From contig JANXCE010000004.1 in NCBI GenBank assembly GCA_025059715.1, forward strand, positions 1-64,000: DNA of 64,000 bases. Reading direction: 5' to 3'. Shown one piece after another: positions 16,377 to 25,236 of the stretch. The position numbers were made by a program, and so were the translations under genes. The stretch is from Caldimicrobium sp. Its GTDB lineage: Bacteria; Desulfobacterota; Thermodesulfobacteria; Thermodesulfobacteriales; Thermodesulfobacteriaceae. Positions within the stretch are counted from its first letter, which is position 1. Every line of letters starts with the position of its first letter. The notes below the pieces were generated by a model that saw only the letters and a list, made by a program, of their open reading frames with translations, was not told where the DNA came from and ran no database searches.

Positions 16377-18439
16377 TGGAAAGAGGCTTAACAATCAAAT
16401 CTCTGATAGATTTCTATAGTATAAGTGCTGTTTTAGGTATTATAGTTCTCTTTTCTCTTATTATATTTCCTTTGCCAAGATTTCTCATTGATTTAGCTTT
16501 ATCTCTCAATTTTTCTATAAGTCTTCTCATTTTGATCATGGCCATGCAGGTTAATAAACCTCTTGATTTTACAGCCTTTCCTGCTCTATTGCTGTTAACC
16601 ACCCTTTTCCGATTAACGATGAACATTGCTACTACCCGAGTGATTTTACTTCGTGGACATGAGGGAGTTGATGCAGCAGGGCATTTAATAAAAAGTTTTG
16701 GAGAGTTTGTAGTGGGTGGGAATTATGTGGTAGGCTTTGTAGTATTTCTCATTTTGATTTTAATTAATTTTGTGGTTATAACCAAAGGTGCTGGAAGAAT
16801 TGCGGAGGTTGCTGCAAGGTTTACTTTAGATGCCATGCCAGGAAAACAAATGGCTATTGATGCGGATCTCAGTGCGGGACTTATTGACGAGAGGGAGGCT
16901 AGACGAAGGAGAGAAGAGATTGCAAAAGAGGCTGAGTTCTACGGTGCTATGGATGGTGCCTCTAAATTCATTCGAGGTGAGGCGATAGCGGGGCTTATCA
17001 TTACAGTTATTAATATCATCGGAGGGATTTTGATAGGAACTCTACAAAAGGGTTTAGATCTGGCCACTTCCGCCAGAACTTACACGATCCTTACAATAGG
17101 TGATGGATTAGTTTCTCAACTTCCCGCAATAGTAGTATCTACCTCCGCAGGTATTATAGTTAGTAGGGCTGCCGCTGAGGCAGGCATGGGGAAGGATATT
17201 GCCAAACAATTCGTTCATAAACCTGAGGCTATGTTTTTAGCCAGTGGTGCAGTGTTTGCACTGGGCTTAATTCCGGGGCTACCTTTTCTTCCCTTCTTTA
17301 TTTTTGCCCTCTTTCTCTTGTCTTTGGGGTTTCTCTCTTATAGACAGATTCAAAGAAAAGAGGTTCAACCTCCAGTAGAGACACTACCTCCACCCCCTGA
17401 AGTAGAGGAAATTAAGCCAGTGGAACTATTAGCGGTAGAGTTAGGCTATGGACTTATATATCTTGCGGACGATACAAGGGGAGGGGATCTGCTTGAGAGA
17501 ATAAAGGGATTACGAAAGCAGTTGGCTCACGAGTTAGGTATTGTTATCCCTGCAGTGCATGTCAGAGATAATTTGTCTTTGAAACCTGGAGAATATCAAA
17601 TTTTGATAAAGGGTGTGGCGGTAGCTAAGGCAGAGCTGTTACCAAATTATTACCTTGCGCTTCCTCCCTATGGAGAAGCCATCCCCCCTGAGGGAGCGAT
17701 TCCTACCATAGAACCCACCTTTGGGATGAAGGCTTATTTTGTGTCTGAAGAGCTTCGCGAGTCTGCTGAAATGGCAGGTTTTACCGTAGTTACATTATCC
17801 ACAGTTATTACTACTCACTTATCGGAGATTATAAAGACTTTTGCGGATGAACTTTTAACCAAACAGGAGGTTCAAAAGATAATAGAAACTATGAATAAAT
17901 ACTATCCTAAGCTTGTTGAGGAGACCCTGAATACTGTAAATCTTAATACTATACAAAAGGTTTTACAAAATCTCTTAAAAGAGGGCATACCTCTAAGGGA
18001 TATGGTTACCATTTTTGAGGCTATAAGCGATTATGGGACAACTATAAAAGATGTAGATATTCTTACTGAATATGTTCGCCAACGATTGGGAAGACTAATT
18101 ATAAAACCTCTTTTGGTTGATAATAAGTTGCCTTGCATTCTCGTAGGCGAGGATATAGAGGAGATAATAAGAAAGAGTCTTCAGAAGACAGAGCAGGGAA
18201 CTTTTTTAATGATTGATCCTAAAATTGGGGCAAAGATTGTAACCGCCCTGTCTCAGGCAGTTGAAAGATATACCCAGAAGAATCTAATGCCCTCTATATT
18301 GACTGGACCTACAATACGGAGACATCTCCGAAAACTTATAGAAAGGACACTCAGGCCAGTAGCTGTGCTATCTCAGGCGGAGATTCCAGGAGAGATCCAA
18401 GTGGAAATTTTAGAAGTAGTTAAATTGATTAGAGAATAG
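16376..18439 (+). CDS. flhA: Flagellar export gate protein FlhA
   Basis: The 687-residue protein has eight N-terminal membrane helices, the FHIPEP-type region (LDAMPGKQMAIDADLSAGLIDEREARRRR near residue 160) and a long cytoplasmic domain (from about residue 340) that docks chaperone-substrate complexes. It couples export to proton flow. The start is translationally coupled to flhB through TAATG. Length is normal. Confidence 0.97.
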   Translation: MERGLTIKSLIDFYSISAVLGIIVLFSLIIFPLPRFLIDLALSLNFSISLLILIMAMQVNKPLDFTAFPALLLLTTLFRLTMNIATTRVILLRGHEGVDAAGHLIKSFGEFVVGGNYVVGFVVFLILILINFVVITKGAGRIAEVAARFTLDAMPGKQMAIDADLSAGLIDEREARRRREEIAKEAEFYGAMDGASKFIRGEAIAGLIITVINIIGGILIGTLQKGLDLATSARTYTILTIGDGLVSQLPAIVVSTSAGIIVSRAAAEAGMGKDIAKQFVHKPEAMFLASGAVFALGLIPGLPFLPFFIFALFLLSLGFLSYRQIQRKEVQPPVETLPPPPEVEEIKPVELLAVELGYGLIYLADDTRGGDLLERIKGLRKQLAHELGIVIPAVHVRDNLSLKPGEYQILIKGVAVAKAELLPNYYLALPPYGEAIPPEGAIPTIEPTFGMKAYFVSEELRESAEMAGFTVVTLSTVITTHLSEIIKTFADELLTKQEVQKIIETMNKYYPKLVEETLNTVNLNTIQKVLQNLLKEGIPLRDMVTIFEAISDYGTTIKDVDILTEYVRQRLGRLIIKPLLVDNKLPCILVGEDIEEIIRKSLQKTEQGTFLMIDPKIGAKIVTALSQAVERYTQKNLMPSILTGPTIRRHLRKLIERTLRPVAVLSQAEIPGEIQVEILEVVKLIRE

Positions 18440-18444
18440 GAGCT

Positions 18445-19458
18445 ATGAGAATAAAAAAGTTTAGAGCTAAAAATATGATTGAGGCCTTAAGAAAGGTTAA
18501 AGAAGAGTTTGGAGATGAGGCGGTAATTCTCGATTCTGGGAAAGTGAGAGAGGAAAATCAGGAATTCTATGAGGTTGTAGCTGCTGTCGAAGAAAGGGAA
18601 ATAGAAATATCCTCTAATAGTAACTCTCTTTCTCATTCTTACGCCTTGGAAGTAGGGATGTCAAATTACAGGGAAATTCTCAAGGAATTGCAGGATATCA
18701 AGAATCTCTTAAAAGTTTTAGCTACAGATAAAAAGGATGTCTCGGGATATTTAGAAGTCGAAGGGGTTCCAGGGGATTTAGCACAAAAAATCTATGCCTT
18801 TAATGGCGATTTGAGAGAATTTTTGCGATATAGTTGGCGTAGTAAAGGTGTTAATCCATTATCTCGTGTGCAGGTTTTTGTAGGGGAGGCAGGTGTAGGC
18901 AAAACTACAGGTCTTTATAAAATAGCCTTTTGGTTTAAATATTATCGTAAACAGAAAGTAGCAGTAATAGAGACAGATAACTATAAGGTTGGAGCTAAGG
19001 AGCAGGCTCAAAGACTTTCAAATCTACTGGATATTCCAATCTATGTAACCGATTGGGAAGAATTAGGCAGACATTTAGATGTTTTGTTAGAAAGGCATGA
19101 TTTTTTATTTATAGATACCCCAAGTCTTGGAAAGAAATTTTATTTTCAAGAATTAACAGAGATTTATAATCATTATCCTTCATTCAGATTCTATTGGGTG
19201 GTGAGAAGCACTGATTACTGGGACCACAATTTGGAAATCTGGGAGGGATTAAAAAGTTTACCAGTGGAAGGTCTTATTTTAACCTTTATAGATAAGTATT
19301 TAAAGGGATATAGACTTTTTTGGCTCCTGTATGAGGATATTCCCCTTCCGGTCTTTATTTCCAGAGGGGAGCGGATACCAGAAGATATTGAAAAAATTAA
19401 TGAGGATAAGTGGTTAGAGTTACTAACTAGAGGAGTAAAGGAAGTTCAAAAAATTTAA
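18445..19458 (+). CDS. flhF: Flagellar GTPase FlhF (divergent G motifs)
   Basis: The N-terminal segment (MRIKKFRAKNMIEALRKVKEEFGDEAVILDSGKV) is typical of FlhF, and the protein follows flhA and precedes flhG. The SRP-type NG domain starts near residue 145 with a P-loop GEAGVGKTTGL. The DTAGR motif reads DTPSLGKKF, and the TKLD motif is replaced by TFIDK. FlhF normally sets the position of new flagella. At 337 residues it is a little shorter than the usual 350-450, with a shortened linker. GTP binding may be altered. Confidence 0.85.
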   Translation: MRIKKFRAKNMIEALRKVKEEFGDEAVILDSGKVREENQEFYEVVAAVEEREIEISSNSNSLSHSYALEVGMSNYREILKELQDIKNLLKVLATDKKDVSGYLEVEGVPGDLAQKIYAFNGDLREFLRYSWRSKGVNPLSRVQVFVGEAGVGKTTGLYKIAFWFKYYRKQKVAVIETDNYKVGAKEQAQRLSNLLDIPIYVTDWEELGRHLDVLLERHDFLFIDTPSLGKKFYFQELTEIYNHYPSFRFYWVVRSTDYWDHNLEIWEGLKSLPVEGLILTFIDKYLKGYRLFWLLYEDIPLPVFISRGERIPEDIEKINEDKWLELLTRGVKEVQKI

Positions 19459-19474
19459 AACATATGGAGGAACT

Positions 19475-20269
19475 ATGAAAAGTTTATCTATAGCCAGTGG
19501 CAAGGGTGGGGTTGGTAAAACCAGTTTTGTTATAAGTTTAGCCTTAGCCCTACAGGAATTAAGTCAGAAGGTGCTAATTTTTGATGCGGATCTTGGGTTA
19601 GCTAATGTAGATATTATGCTTGGGCTTTCCCCAAAATTTGACATCCGCTATGTTCTGAATGCTCAACTTCAACTAAAGGATATAATTTTAGACACTGAAT
19701 ACGGTTTTAGTATAATACCAGCTGGATCAGGGGTGAGTGAATTAACTCAGTTAAATACTGCTCAAAAATTGATCCTGAAAAGTCAGATGGAAGAAGCCTT
19801 TAAGCCCTTTGATTTTCTATTATTTGATATCTCTGCTGGTATAAACGACAATGTTTTATTCTTCTCCAATCTTGCGGAAGAGCGTATTGTTTTGGTGACA
19901 CCTGAACCCACTTCAATGGCAGATGCCTATGCCTACCTGAAGGTTGCTTATCGAAGATGTAGAATAAAAGAATTTCACTTAATTGTAAATATGGTTAGAG
20001 ATGACGCAGAGGGAAAGAAGATCTATCAACAACTTCTCTATGTTAGTGAAAAATTTTTACCAGAATTAAAAATCTCCCTATTAGGTATCTTGCCCTATGA
20101 TGAATGTGTTAAAAAGGCTATAAGATCTCAAATTCCCTTTGTAAAATATTGTCCTGATGCTAAAATATCTACTCGAATCAAAGAGATTGCTTTTAAGATG
20201 TTAAATAGGAAAAAAATGCAACATAACAAATACTTAACTGAATTTTTAGAGAGATTTTCTCAATTATAA
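19475..20269 (+). CDS. flhG: MinD/ParA-like ATPase FlhG (YlxH)
   Basis: The 264-residue protein opens with a deviant Walker A (SGKGGVGKTSFVISLA) and continues with VLIFDADLGLANVDIMLGL, the ParA/MinD block. A C-terminal helical stretch rich in Lys may bind membrane. FlhG controls flagellar number and stimulates FlhF. Its position directly after flhF supports the name over MinD. GGAGG precedes the ATG. Confidence 0.9.
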   Translation: MKSLSIASGKGGVGKTSFVISLALALQELSQKVLIFDADLGLANVDIMLGLSPKFDIRYVLNAQLQLKDIILDTEYGFSIIPAGSGVSELTQLNTAQKLILKSQMEEAFKPFDFLLFDISAGINDNVLFFSNLAEERIVLVTPEPTSMADAYAYLKVAYRRCRIKEFHLIVNMVRDDAEGKKIYQQLLYVSEKFLPELKISLLGILPYDECVKKAIRSQIPFVKYCPDAKISTRIKEIAFKMLNRKKMQHNKYLTEFLERFSQL

Positions 20270-20281
20270 GGAGTGTGTTTA

Positions 20282-21007
20282 ATGGAAAATGTATATAATA
20301 TTAAGCCTTCTATAGAAAAGGTAATTGAGGAATTTCTACCAAGGATTAATCATATTGCTAACAAATATGCCCAATTGGGTAATCCGGTTTTGTCTAAGGA
20401 GGATCTTATTTCAGCAGGTATTATTGGTTTGATAGAAGCTTATCATCGTTTTGATCCTTCAAAAAAGGTTAATTTCCGCACCTATGCGGAATTTAGAATT
20501 AAAGGAGCAATTATTGATGAGATCAGAAAAGTAGATATAATACCAAGGAGTATCAGAGAAAAGGTTACTGAATTAGAGGAAAAAATTCGAGGTCTCCATC
20601 TCAAATTGGGAAGGATGCCTGAAGAGGAGGAAATCGCAGAGGCTTTGGGACTAACTATAGAAGAATATCATCGTTTTTTAGAAAACATTAAGGGAGTTTC
20701 CTTTATAGACATTGAAGCTTTGAAACAAAGGATGCCTGATTTGGAGGAGGAGGATATCTTTGAATTTATTCCGGGACAAAAAAATGATCCCTTTGAAAAT
20801 TATGCCTTAAAGGAACTTCAGGAACAACTTGAAAAAGCTTTAAGCTATCTTTCAGAAAAGGAAAGACTTGTTTTAATTCTTTACTACTATGAAGATTTGA
20901 ATATGAAAGAGATTGCCAAAGTAATGAACTATACCGAGGGAAGGATATCTCAACTTCATAATCAGGCTATTATGAAATTAAGAGCTATAATTAATAAAAT
21001 CCAGTAA
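20282..21007 (+). CDS. fliA: Flagellar sigma factor FliA (sigma-28)
   Basis: The track start is a GTG inside the AGGAG. The ATG at 20282 is better spaced and gives 241 residues. Region 2 is clear (EDLISAGIIGLIEAYHRFDPSKKVNFRTYAEFRIKGAIIDEIRK), region 3 follows, and region 4 ends with LSEKERLVLILYYYEDLNMKEIAKVMNYTEGRISQLHNQAIMKLR. It directs late flagellar and chemotaxis promoters. No FlgM anti-sigma gene lies in the window. Confidence 0.93.
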   Translation: MENVYNIKPSIEKVIEEFLPRINHIANKYAQLGNPVLSKEDLISAGIIGLIEAYHRFDPSKKVNFRTYAEFRIKGAIIDEIRKVDIIPRSIREKVTELEEKIRGLHLKLGRMPEEEEIAEALGLTIEEYHRFLENIKGVSFIDIEALKQRMPDLEEEDIFEFIPGQKNDPFENYALKELQEQLEKALSYLSEKERLVLILYYYEDLNMKEIAKVMNYTEGRISQLHNQAIMKLRAIINKIQ

Positions 21008-21026
21008 AAACTTGGAGGGTGCTACT

Positions 21027-21410
21027 ATGCCTATTGATCACAACATTAAAATTCTTATTGTGGATGATTTTTCAACCATGCGCAAAATAATCAGAAACAT
21101 CCTTACACAGCTTGGTTTTAAGAACATAGTTGAAGCGGATGATGGCACCACTGCTCTAGATATACTAAATAAAGAAAAGATTGACCTAATCATTTCCGAT
21201 TGGAACATGCCCAAAATGAATGGATTGGAGCTCCTGAAGGCGGTGCGGTCTAATGAAAATACTAAGGATATCCCCTTTATCATGGTTACGGCAGAGGCTC
21301 AAAGGGAAAACATACTTGAGGCAATTAAATACCGCGTGAGTCAATATGTTGTAAAACCCTTCACTCCTGAGACATTAAAAGAAAAAATAGAAAAGGTCTT
21401 GGGAGGCTAA
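21027..21410 (+). CDS. cheY: Chemotaxis response regulator CheY (copy 1)
   Basis: The TTG at 21012 covers the GGAGGG, so the ATG at 21027 is the likely start (127 residues). It is a single receiver domain with the acidic pair (ILIVDDFSTMRKI), the phosphoacceptor Asp in LIISDWNMPKMNG, the conserved Thr/Ser in FIMVTAEAQ and the Lys in YVVKPFTPETL. It is highly like enteric CheY, which binds FliM. It lies between fliA and a FliL-like gene. Confidence 0.93.
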   Translation: MPIDHNIKILIVDDFSTMRKIIRNILTQLGFKNIVEADDGTTALDILNKEKIDLIISDWNMPKMNGLELLKAVRSNENTKDIPFIMVTAEAQRENILEAIKYRVSQYVVKPFTPETLKEKIEKVLGG

Positions 21411-21411
21411 T

Positions 21412-22107
21412 TTGGACGAAGAAACAAGAAGAGAGCTAAAGGAAATAGAGGAGGAAAGCGAGGAGAAGAGGGCTTTTATAGAAGAGAGTCCTTTAGAAAA
21501 GACAGAAGAGCTAATAAAGGATTTAATTGAAGAACCCGAACAGAAACCCCAACTCATCGATAGAAAATCTAAAAATTTTAAAATCCTTATTTATATTTTC
21601 CTTTTCTCTCTTTTGTTTATCTCTTTAACATTAGGATTCTTAATTCTTTGGAATCTCTTTAAAGTATCCACCAAAAGACAGGCTAAATCATCCTTTATCT
21701 CAGAGACTTCTGGTATTATTAAAGAGGAAAAAGAAAGGACTGAAAAAGTGGGTGAACCCCTTTTAAACAAAACTCAACTTTCTCCTACAAATCAAAGGGT
21801 GGAAAAAAAATACGATTACTACATAAAAATTTCCAATCTGCTTTTTTTAACGAATAATGATACCTTTGTAAAAGTAGATGTTTTTTTGTATTTTGAAAAC
21901 TATGAAAGTTATCAAAAAGCCTTAGGAAGGGAATTTGAATTACGAAGATTTTTTAATCAAGAGCTTAAGAGAGTTAGTAAAACCCTCTGGTTAAGGGAGG
22001 CCAAACTCAAAGATTTTGAAGAAAATCTAAAAGAGAGATTAAAAGGGGAAGTATTAGAGCTACAACCAGCAAAAATAGAGTTAGAAGGGGTTCTCCTTAG
22101 AACCTAA
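21412..22107 (+). CDS. FliL-like membrane protein with acidic N-terminus
   Basis: The 231-residue protein starts at TTG next to the cheY stop. It has a strongly acidic N-terminal region (residues 1-50), one membrane helix (ILIYIFLFSLLFISLTLGFLILWNLF), and a periplasmic domain (from about residue 130) with the FliL-like pattern of two strands then helices (KISNLLFLTNNDTFVKVDVFLYFEN). It is probably a second, diverged FliL paralogue. The name is not certain; no other family came to mind. Confidence 0.55.
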   Translation: MDEETRRELKEIEEESEEKRAFIEESPLEKTEELIKDLIEEPEQKPQLIDRKSKNFKILIYIFLFSLLFISLTLGFLILWNLFKVSTKRQAKSSFISETSGIIKEEKERTEKVGEPLLNKTQLSPTNQRVEKKYDYYIKISNLLFLTNNDTFVKVDVFLYFENYESYQKALGREFELRRFFNQELKRVSKTLWLREAKLKDFEENLKERLKGEVLELQPAKIELEGVLLRT

Positions 22108-22109
22108 TT

Positions 22110-22445
22110 ATGGATAAAAATTTAATTCTTTACTTATTAATTATTCTTGATCTTATTATTCTCGTTTTTCTGTTAGTTTTATATTTTAAATTTAAAAGGG
22201 TCCTCACTCTGCCCTGGGAAGATATAGAGTCTTCCTTAGAGAAAGCACAATCTTTGGTTGCTAAGCTTCAAGAGTTAAAAAGCCAAAGTCAAAGGATTGG
22301 AGACACAGATAAACAAGCATATAATGTGAAGGAGGAGGTTATTTTGCTTTATAACAAAGGTTTAGGAATTAAGGAAATAGCTAAGAGATTGGGGCTTAGT
22401 GAAGGCGAAGTGGAGATTATATTGAAGAGAAGAGAAATTTCCTAA
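22110..22445 (+). CDS. Membrane-anchored HTH protein, DUF2802/DUF6115-like
   Basis: The 111-residue protein has an N-terminal helix in the membrane (ILYLLIILDLIILVFLLVLYF), a coiled-coil linker, and a C-terminal helix-turn-helix-like end (YNKGLGIKEIAKRLGLSEGEVEIILKRRE). Such short proteins occur in flagellar clusters of many bacteria. Whether it binds DNA at the membrane or is a structural component is unknown. Confidence 0.55.
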   Translation: MDKNLILYLLIILDLIILVFLLVLYFKFKRVLTLPWEDIESSLEKAQSLVAKLQELKSQSQRIGDTDKQAYNVKEEVILLYNKGLGIKEIAKRLGLSEGEVEIILKRREIS

Positions 22446-22451
22446 TATAAT

Positions 22452-23255
22452 ATGCAGGTAACTGCTCCTTTCCCTATATTTTATTTACCTGAAAATATAT
22501 GGTCGCTATTCTCCAGGCCTGGAAGAGAATTGACTGTGAGGGTATTGCAAATTGAAGGCAAACTTCTCCATTTAGAACTTGGAGGACATAAATTTCAAGC
22601 TCGCATCACTGGAAGTCTTAATCCAGAGGATTTTAAGATTGGAGAATTTATAAAGGTTAGAGTCGCTAAGTCCGAGGGACCTGTAGTATTAGAGGTATTA
22701 GAGGTCCCACAAGGTAAGCATGAAGCTAGTTTTTTGTATTTACTTGTTAAGAGGGGAGAGGCAATTAACATAAAGGCTGCTCAAAAGAAACAGGAATTTA
22801 ATTTTATAATTGGTCTTTTGAAACTTTTATCAGAGAAGAAAGAGGTTAGGGATAAAGATTCTTCCAAGCGAGGATTAGAAGATTTGCTGGGAAAGGAAAT
22901 AAAAATAAGTGAGTTTATATTGGAAGAGGACAGACTTTTTTTGCCCTTTGTTTTCAGGGATGACAAGTCCTGGGGTTATATTGAGATTCTTACTCCTGAA
23001 GAAAAAGCTGGGAAAATTAAGGTATTACTTTTAAAACTTTTTTTAGAATATTTGGGATTAGTAGAGGCCTCTTTTTGGTATCAAGATAATCATATAGAAA
23101 TAGAACTTTTCTTTTCTGAAAGGGAAGCCTTAGAGTTTGCTAAAGGGCATTTAGCGGATTTAAAGGCGGATCTTTCTTTTTTTACAAAATTTGTTAAGAT
23201 AATGCTTGAAAAAAGGGATGTTATTCCAGGGCAAATATTATCAAAAATTGGGTAA
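22452..23255 (+). CDS. FliK-like protein (hook-length control candidate)
   Basis: The 267-residue protein has a beta-rich N-terminal domain (VRVLQIEGKLLHLELGGHKFQARI) followed by a long helical linker. Its C-terminus (WGYIEILTPEEKAGK, then IEIELFFSEREALEFAKGHLADLKADLSFF) resembles the folded C-terminal domain of FliK that contacts FlhB. Position in the cluster fits. The usual Gln-rich or Pro-rich ruler segment is missing, so the assignment is uncertain. Confidence 0.4.
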   Translation: MQVTAPFPIFYLPENIWSLFSRPGRELTVRVLQIEGKLLHLELGGHKFQARITGSLNPEDFKIGEFIKVRVAKSEGPVVLEVLEVPQGKHEASFLYLLVKRGEAINIKAAQKKQEFNFIIGLLKLLSEKKEVRDKDSSKRGLEDLLGKEIKISEFILEEDRLFLPFVFRDDKSWGYIEILTPEEKAGKIKVLLLKLFLEYLGLVEASFWYQDNHIEIELFFSEREALEFAKGHLADLKADLSFFTKFVKIMLEKRDVIPGQILSKIG

Positions 23256-23258
23256 GTA

Positions 23259-23816
23259 ATGATAGTTTATTTTGATAGACCTGGTCCTCAGAATACGGAA
23301 GTTTGTCTTCAGATAGTCCAGAGGGTTTTGAAGGAGAGGGGATTAAAACATCTTGTTGTGGCCTCTACCTTTGGGGATACCGCCCTTAAGTTTGCTAGGG
23401 CCCTTCAAGGAGAAAATGTCAATTTAGTAATTGTAACTCATAATGTGGGATTTAGAGAGCCAGGGACCTTAGAGATGAGTGAGGAGACAAGGAATGAGTT
23501 AACAAGCCTTGGTGCAAGAGTTTACACAGGAACTATGGTTTTTAGAAACATAGGAGCTGCTATAAAGGCGCATTTTCACTATTCAGAAGAAGCTTTAATA
23601 GCCCAAACCCTTCGAATCTTTGGACAAGGCTTGAAGGTTTGTGTTGAGATAGTTTTGATGAGTTGTGATGCCGGATTAATTCCTCCTGAGGATGTAGTGG
23701 CAGTTGCTGGAACAGGACGGGGAGCAGATACTGTTGCCTTAATAAAGGCGGTGCCTTCTAATATGTTTTTTAATCTAAAGGTGCGCGAAATTTTTGCAAA
23801 ACCAAGGGATTGGTAA
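23259..23816 (+). CDS. Pyruvate kinase C-terminal-like protein
   Basis: The 185-residue protein resembles the alpha/beta C-terminal domain of pyruvate kinase as a stand-alone protein (LKHLVVASTFGDTALKFARALQGENVNLVIVTHNVGF, then SCDAGLIPPEDVVAVAGTGRGADTVALIKAV). It has no catalytic barrel, so it is not a kinase by itself. Such proteins are annotated as hypothetical in archaea and anaerobes. Its place between the FliK-like gene and cheY, with one-base overlap (TAATG), is unexpected. Function unknown. Confidence 0.75.
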   Translation: MIVYFDRPGPQNTEVCLQIVQRVLKERGLKHLVVASTFGDTALKFARALQGENVNLVIVTHNVGFREPGTLEMSEETRNELTSLGARVYTGTMVFRNIGAAIKAHFHYSEEALIAQTLRIFGQGLKVCVEIVLMSCDAGLIPPEDVVAVAGTGRGADTVALIKAVPSNMFFNLKVREIFAKPRDW

Positions 23817-24187
23817 TGAAGAAAGCCTTAGTTGTTGATGATTCCAAGGCCATACGGCAGATTGAGAGAAAGTATTTAGAAGAGCTTGGCTTTCATGTCT
23901 TAGAGGCAGAAAATGGAGAAGTGGCCTTAAGTATTTTAAAGGAAGATCCTCAAATTGATCTTATTCTTCTTGATTGGCATATGCCGGTTATGAATGGTTA
24001 TGAGTTTTTAAAGAAAATGAGGGAAAATCCAGCCTATTCTCATATAAAGGTTATGATGGTGACGACTGAGAATCAACAAAAGAGCGTAATTGATGCTATT
24101 ATGGCAGGTGCTAACGAGTATTTAATGAAGCCCTTTGATAAAGAAATGCTTGAAACCAAAATTAGATATCTTTTTGAGGGGTTTTAA
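23816..24187 (+). CDS. CheY-like response regulator (copy 2)
   Basis: The TTG at 23810 lies in the preceding gene; the ATG at 23816 overlaps its stop and gives 123 residues. It is a single receiver domain with ALVVDDSKAIRQI, phosphoacceptor Asp in LILLDWHMPVMNG, the Thr pair in MMVTTENQQ, and Lys in YLMKPFDKEML. It lies directly before cheB and differs from copy 1 by many residues, so it may be a phosphate sink or have a separate target. Confidence 0.88.
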   Translation: MKKALVVDDSKAIRQIERKYLEELGFHVLEAENGEVALSILKEDPQIDLILLDWHMPVMNGYEFLKKMRENPAYSHIKVMMVTTENQQKSVIDAIMAGANEYLMKPFDKEMLETKIRYLFEGF

Positions 24188-24194
24188 AGTCCAT

Positions 24195-25226
24195 ATGCCT
24201 AAAATTAGTGTCCTTATAGTTGACGATTCCGCAATTATGCGAAAGCTTATTTCGGATATACTTGCCAAGGATAGTGATATAGTAGTAGTTGGGCAAGCCG
24301 TTAATGGAAAGGATGCCATCGAAAAGGCTAAAATTCTCAAGCCGAATGTGATAACACTTGACATTGAAATGCCTGAGATGGATGGATTAACAGCCCTTAA
24401 GTTTTTAAAAAAGGAGGTTCCTCAAGCTAAAATAATAATGTTTTCTTCTCTTACTCAAGAGGGAGCAAAGGCAACTTTAGAGGCTTTGTCTTTAGGAGCC
24501 TATGACTTTGTGCCTAAGCCTTCAACAAAGTCTTTCTTGGAGAGTGTGAAGAAAATTGAACATGATCTTATCCCTAAAATCAAGTCTGTCACTTTATCTC
24601 AAGAAGTAAAGACTTTTAAGCCAACTGTACAACTTCCCAAATTGAGATCGGGGATTTACAGAGCCATAGGCATAGGTGTCTCCACAGGCGGTCCTCAAAC
24701 TCTTTTAGAGATCTTTAAAAATATCCCCGCCACATTGCGAGTGCCCATCTTCATAGTTCAGCACATGCCACCGATTTTCACACGACAACTTGCGGAGAGA
24801 CTGGATAAGATTTCACCTCTTACCGTAAAAGAAGCAGAAGATGGAGAGGTTATAAAAGAGGGTTATGTCTATGTGGCACCGGGTGACTATCATATGAGAA
24901 TCAAGGTGAACAATAGAGACAAAATTATAACTCTTAATCAGGATCCACCAATAAATAATTGTAGACCTGCGGTAGATGTGCTTTTTGAGTCTCTGGCCGA
25001 AGTGTTTAATGGGACCTGTCTGGGAATAATCCTTACTGGTATGGGTAGAGATGGGACAGAGGGAGCAAGAAAGATAAAACAAAAAGGTGGTGGAATAATT
25101 GCCCAGGATTCCTCAAGTTCTATTGTATTTGGGATGCCCAGAGCGGTTATTGAGGCAGGTCTTGCAGATGAAGTTTTAAGCCTACAGGAAATCCCTAAAA
25201 GAATCCGTGAACTCTTTAGAGTGTAA
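24195..25226 (+). CDS. cheB: Chemotaxis methylesterase CheB
   Basis: The track start lies in the previous gene; the ATG at 24195 gives 343 residues. A receiver domain (SVLIVDDSAIMRKL, Asp in VITLDIEMPEMDG) precedes the esterase domain with catalytic Ser in GVSTGGPQTLL, His in IVQHMPPIFTRQLAERL, and Asp in GMGRDGTEGARKIKQKGG. It removes methyl groups from receptors when phosphorylated by CheA. cheR follows 10 bases later. Confidence 0.95.
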   Translation: MPKISVLIVDDSAIMRKLISDILAKDSDIVVVGQAVNGKDAIEKAKILKPNVITLDIEMPEMDGLTALKFLKKEVPQAKIIMFSSLTQEGAKATLEALSLGAYDFVPKPSTKSFLESVKKIEHDLIPKIKSVTLSQEVKTFKPTVQLPKLRSGIYRAIGIGVSTGGPQTLLEIFKNIPATLRVPIFIVQHMPPIFTRQLAERLDKISPLTVKEAEDGEVIKEGYVYVAPGDYHMRIKVNNRDKIITLNQDPPINNCRPAVDVLFESLAEVFNGTCLGIILTGMGRDGTEGARKIKQKGGGIIAQDSSSSIVFGMPRAVIEAGLADEVLSLQEIPKRIRELFRV

Positions 25227-25236
25227 GTATTCAATT

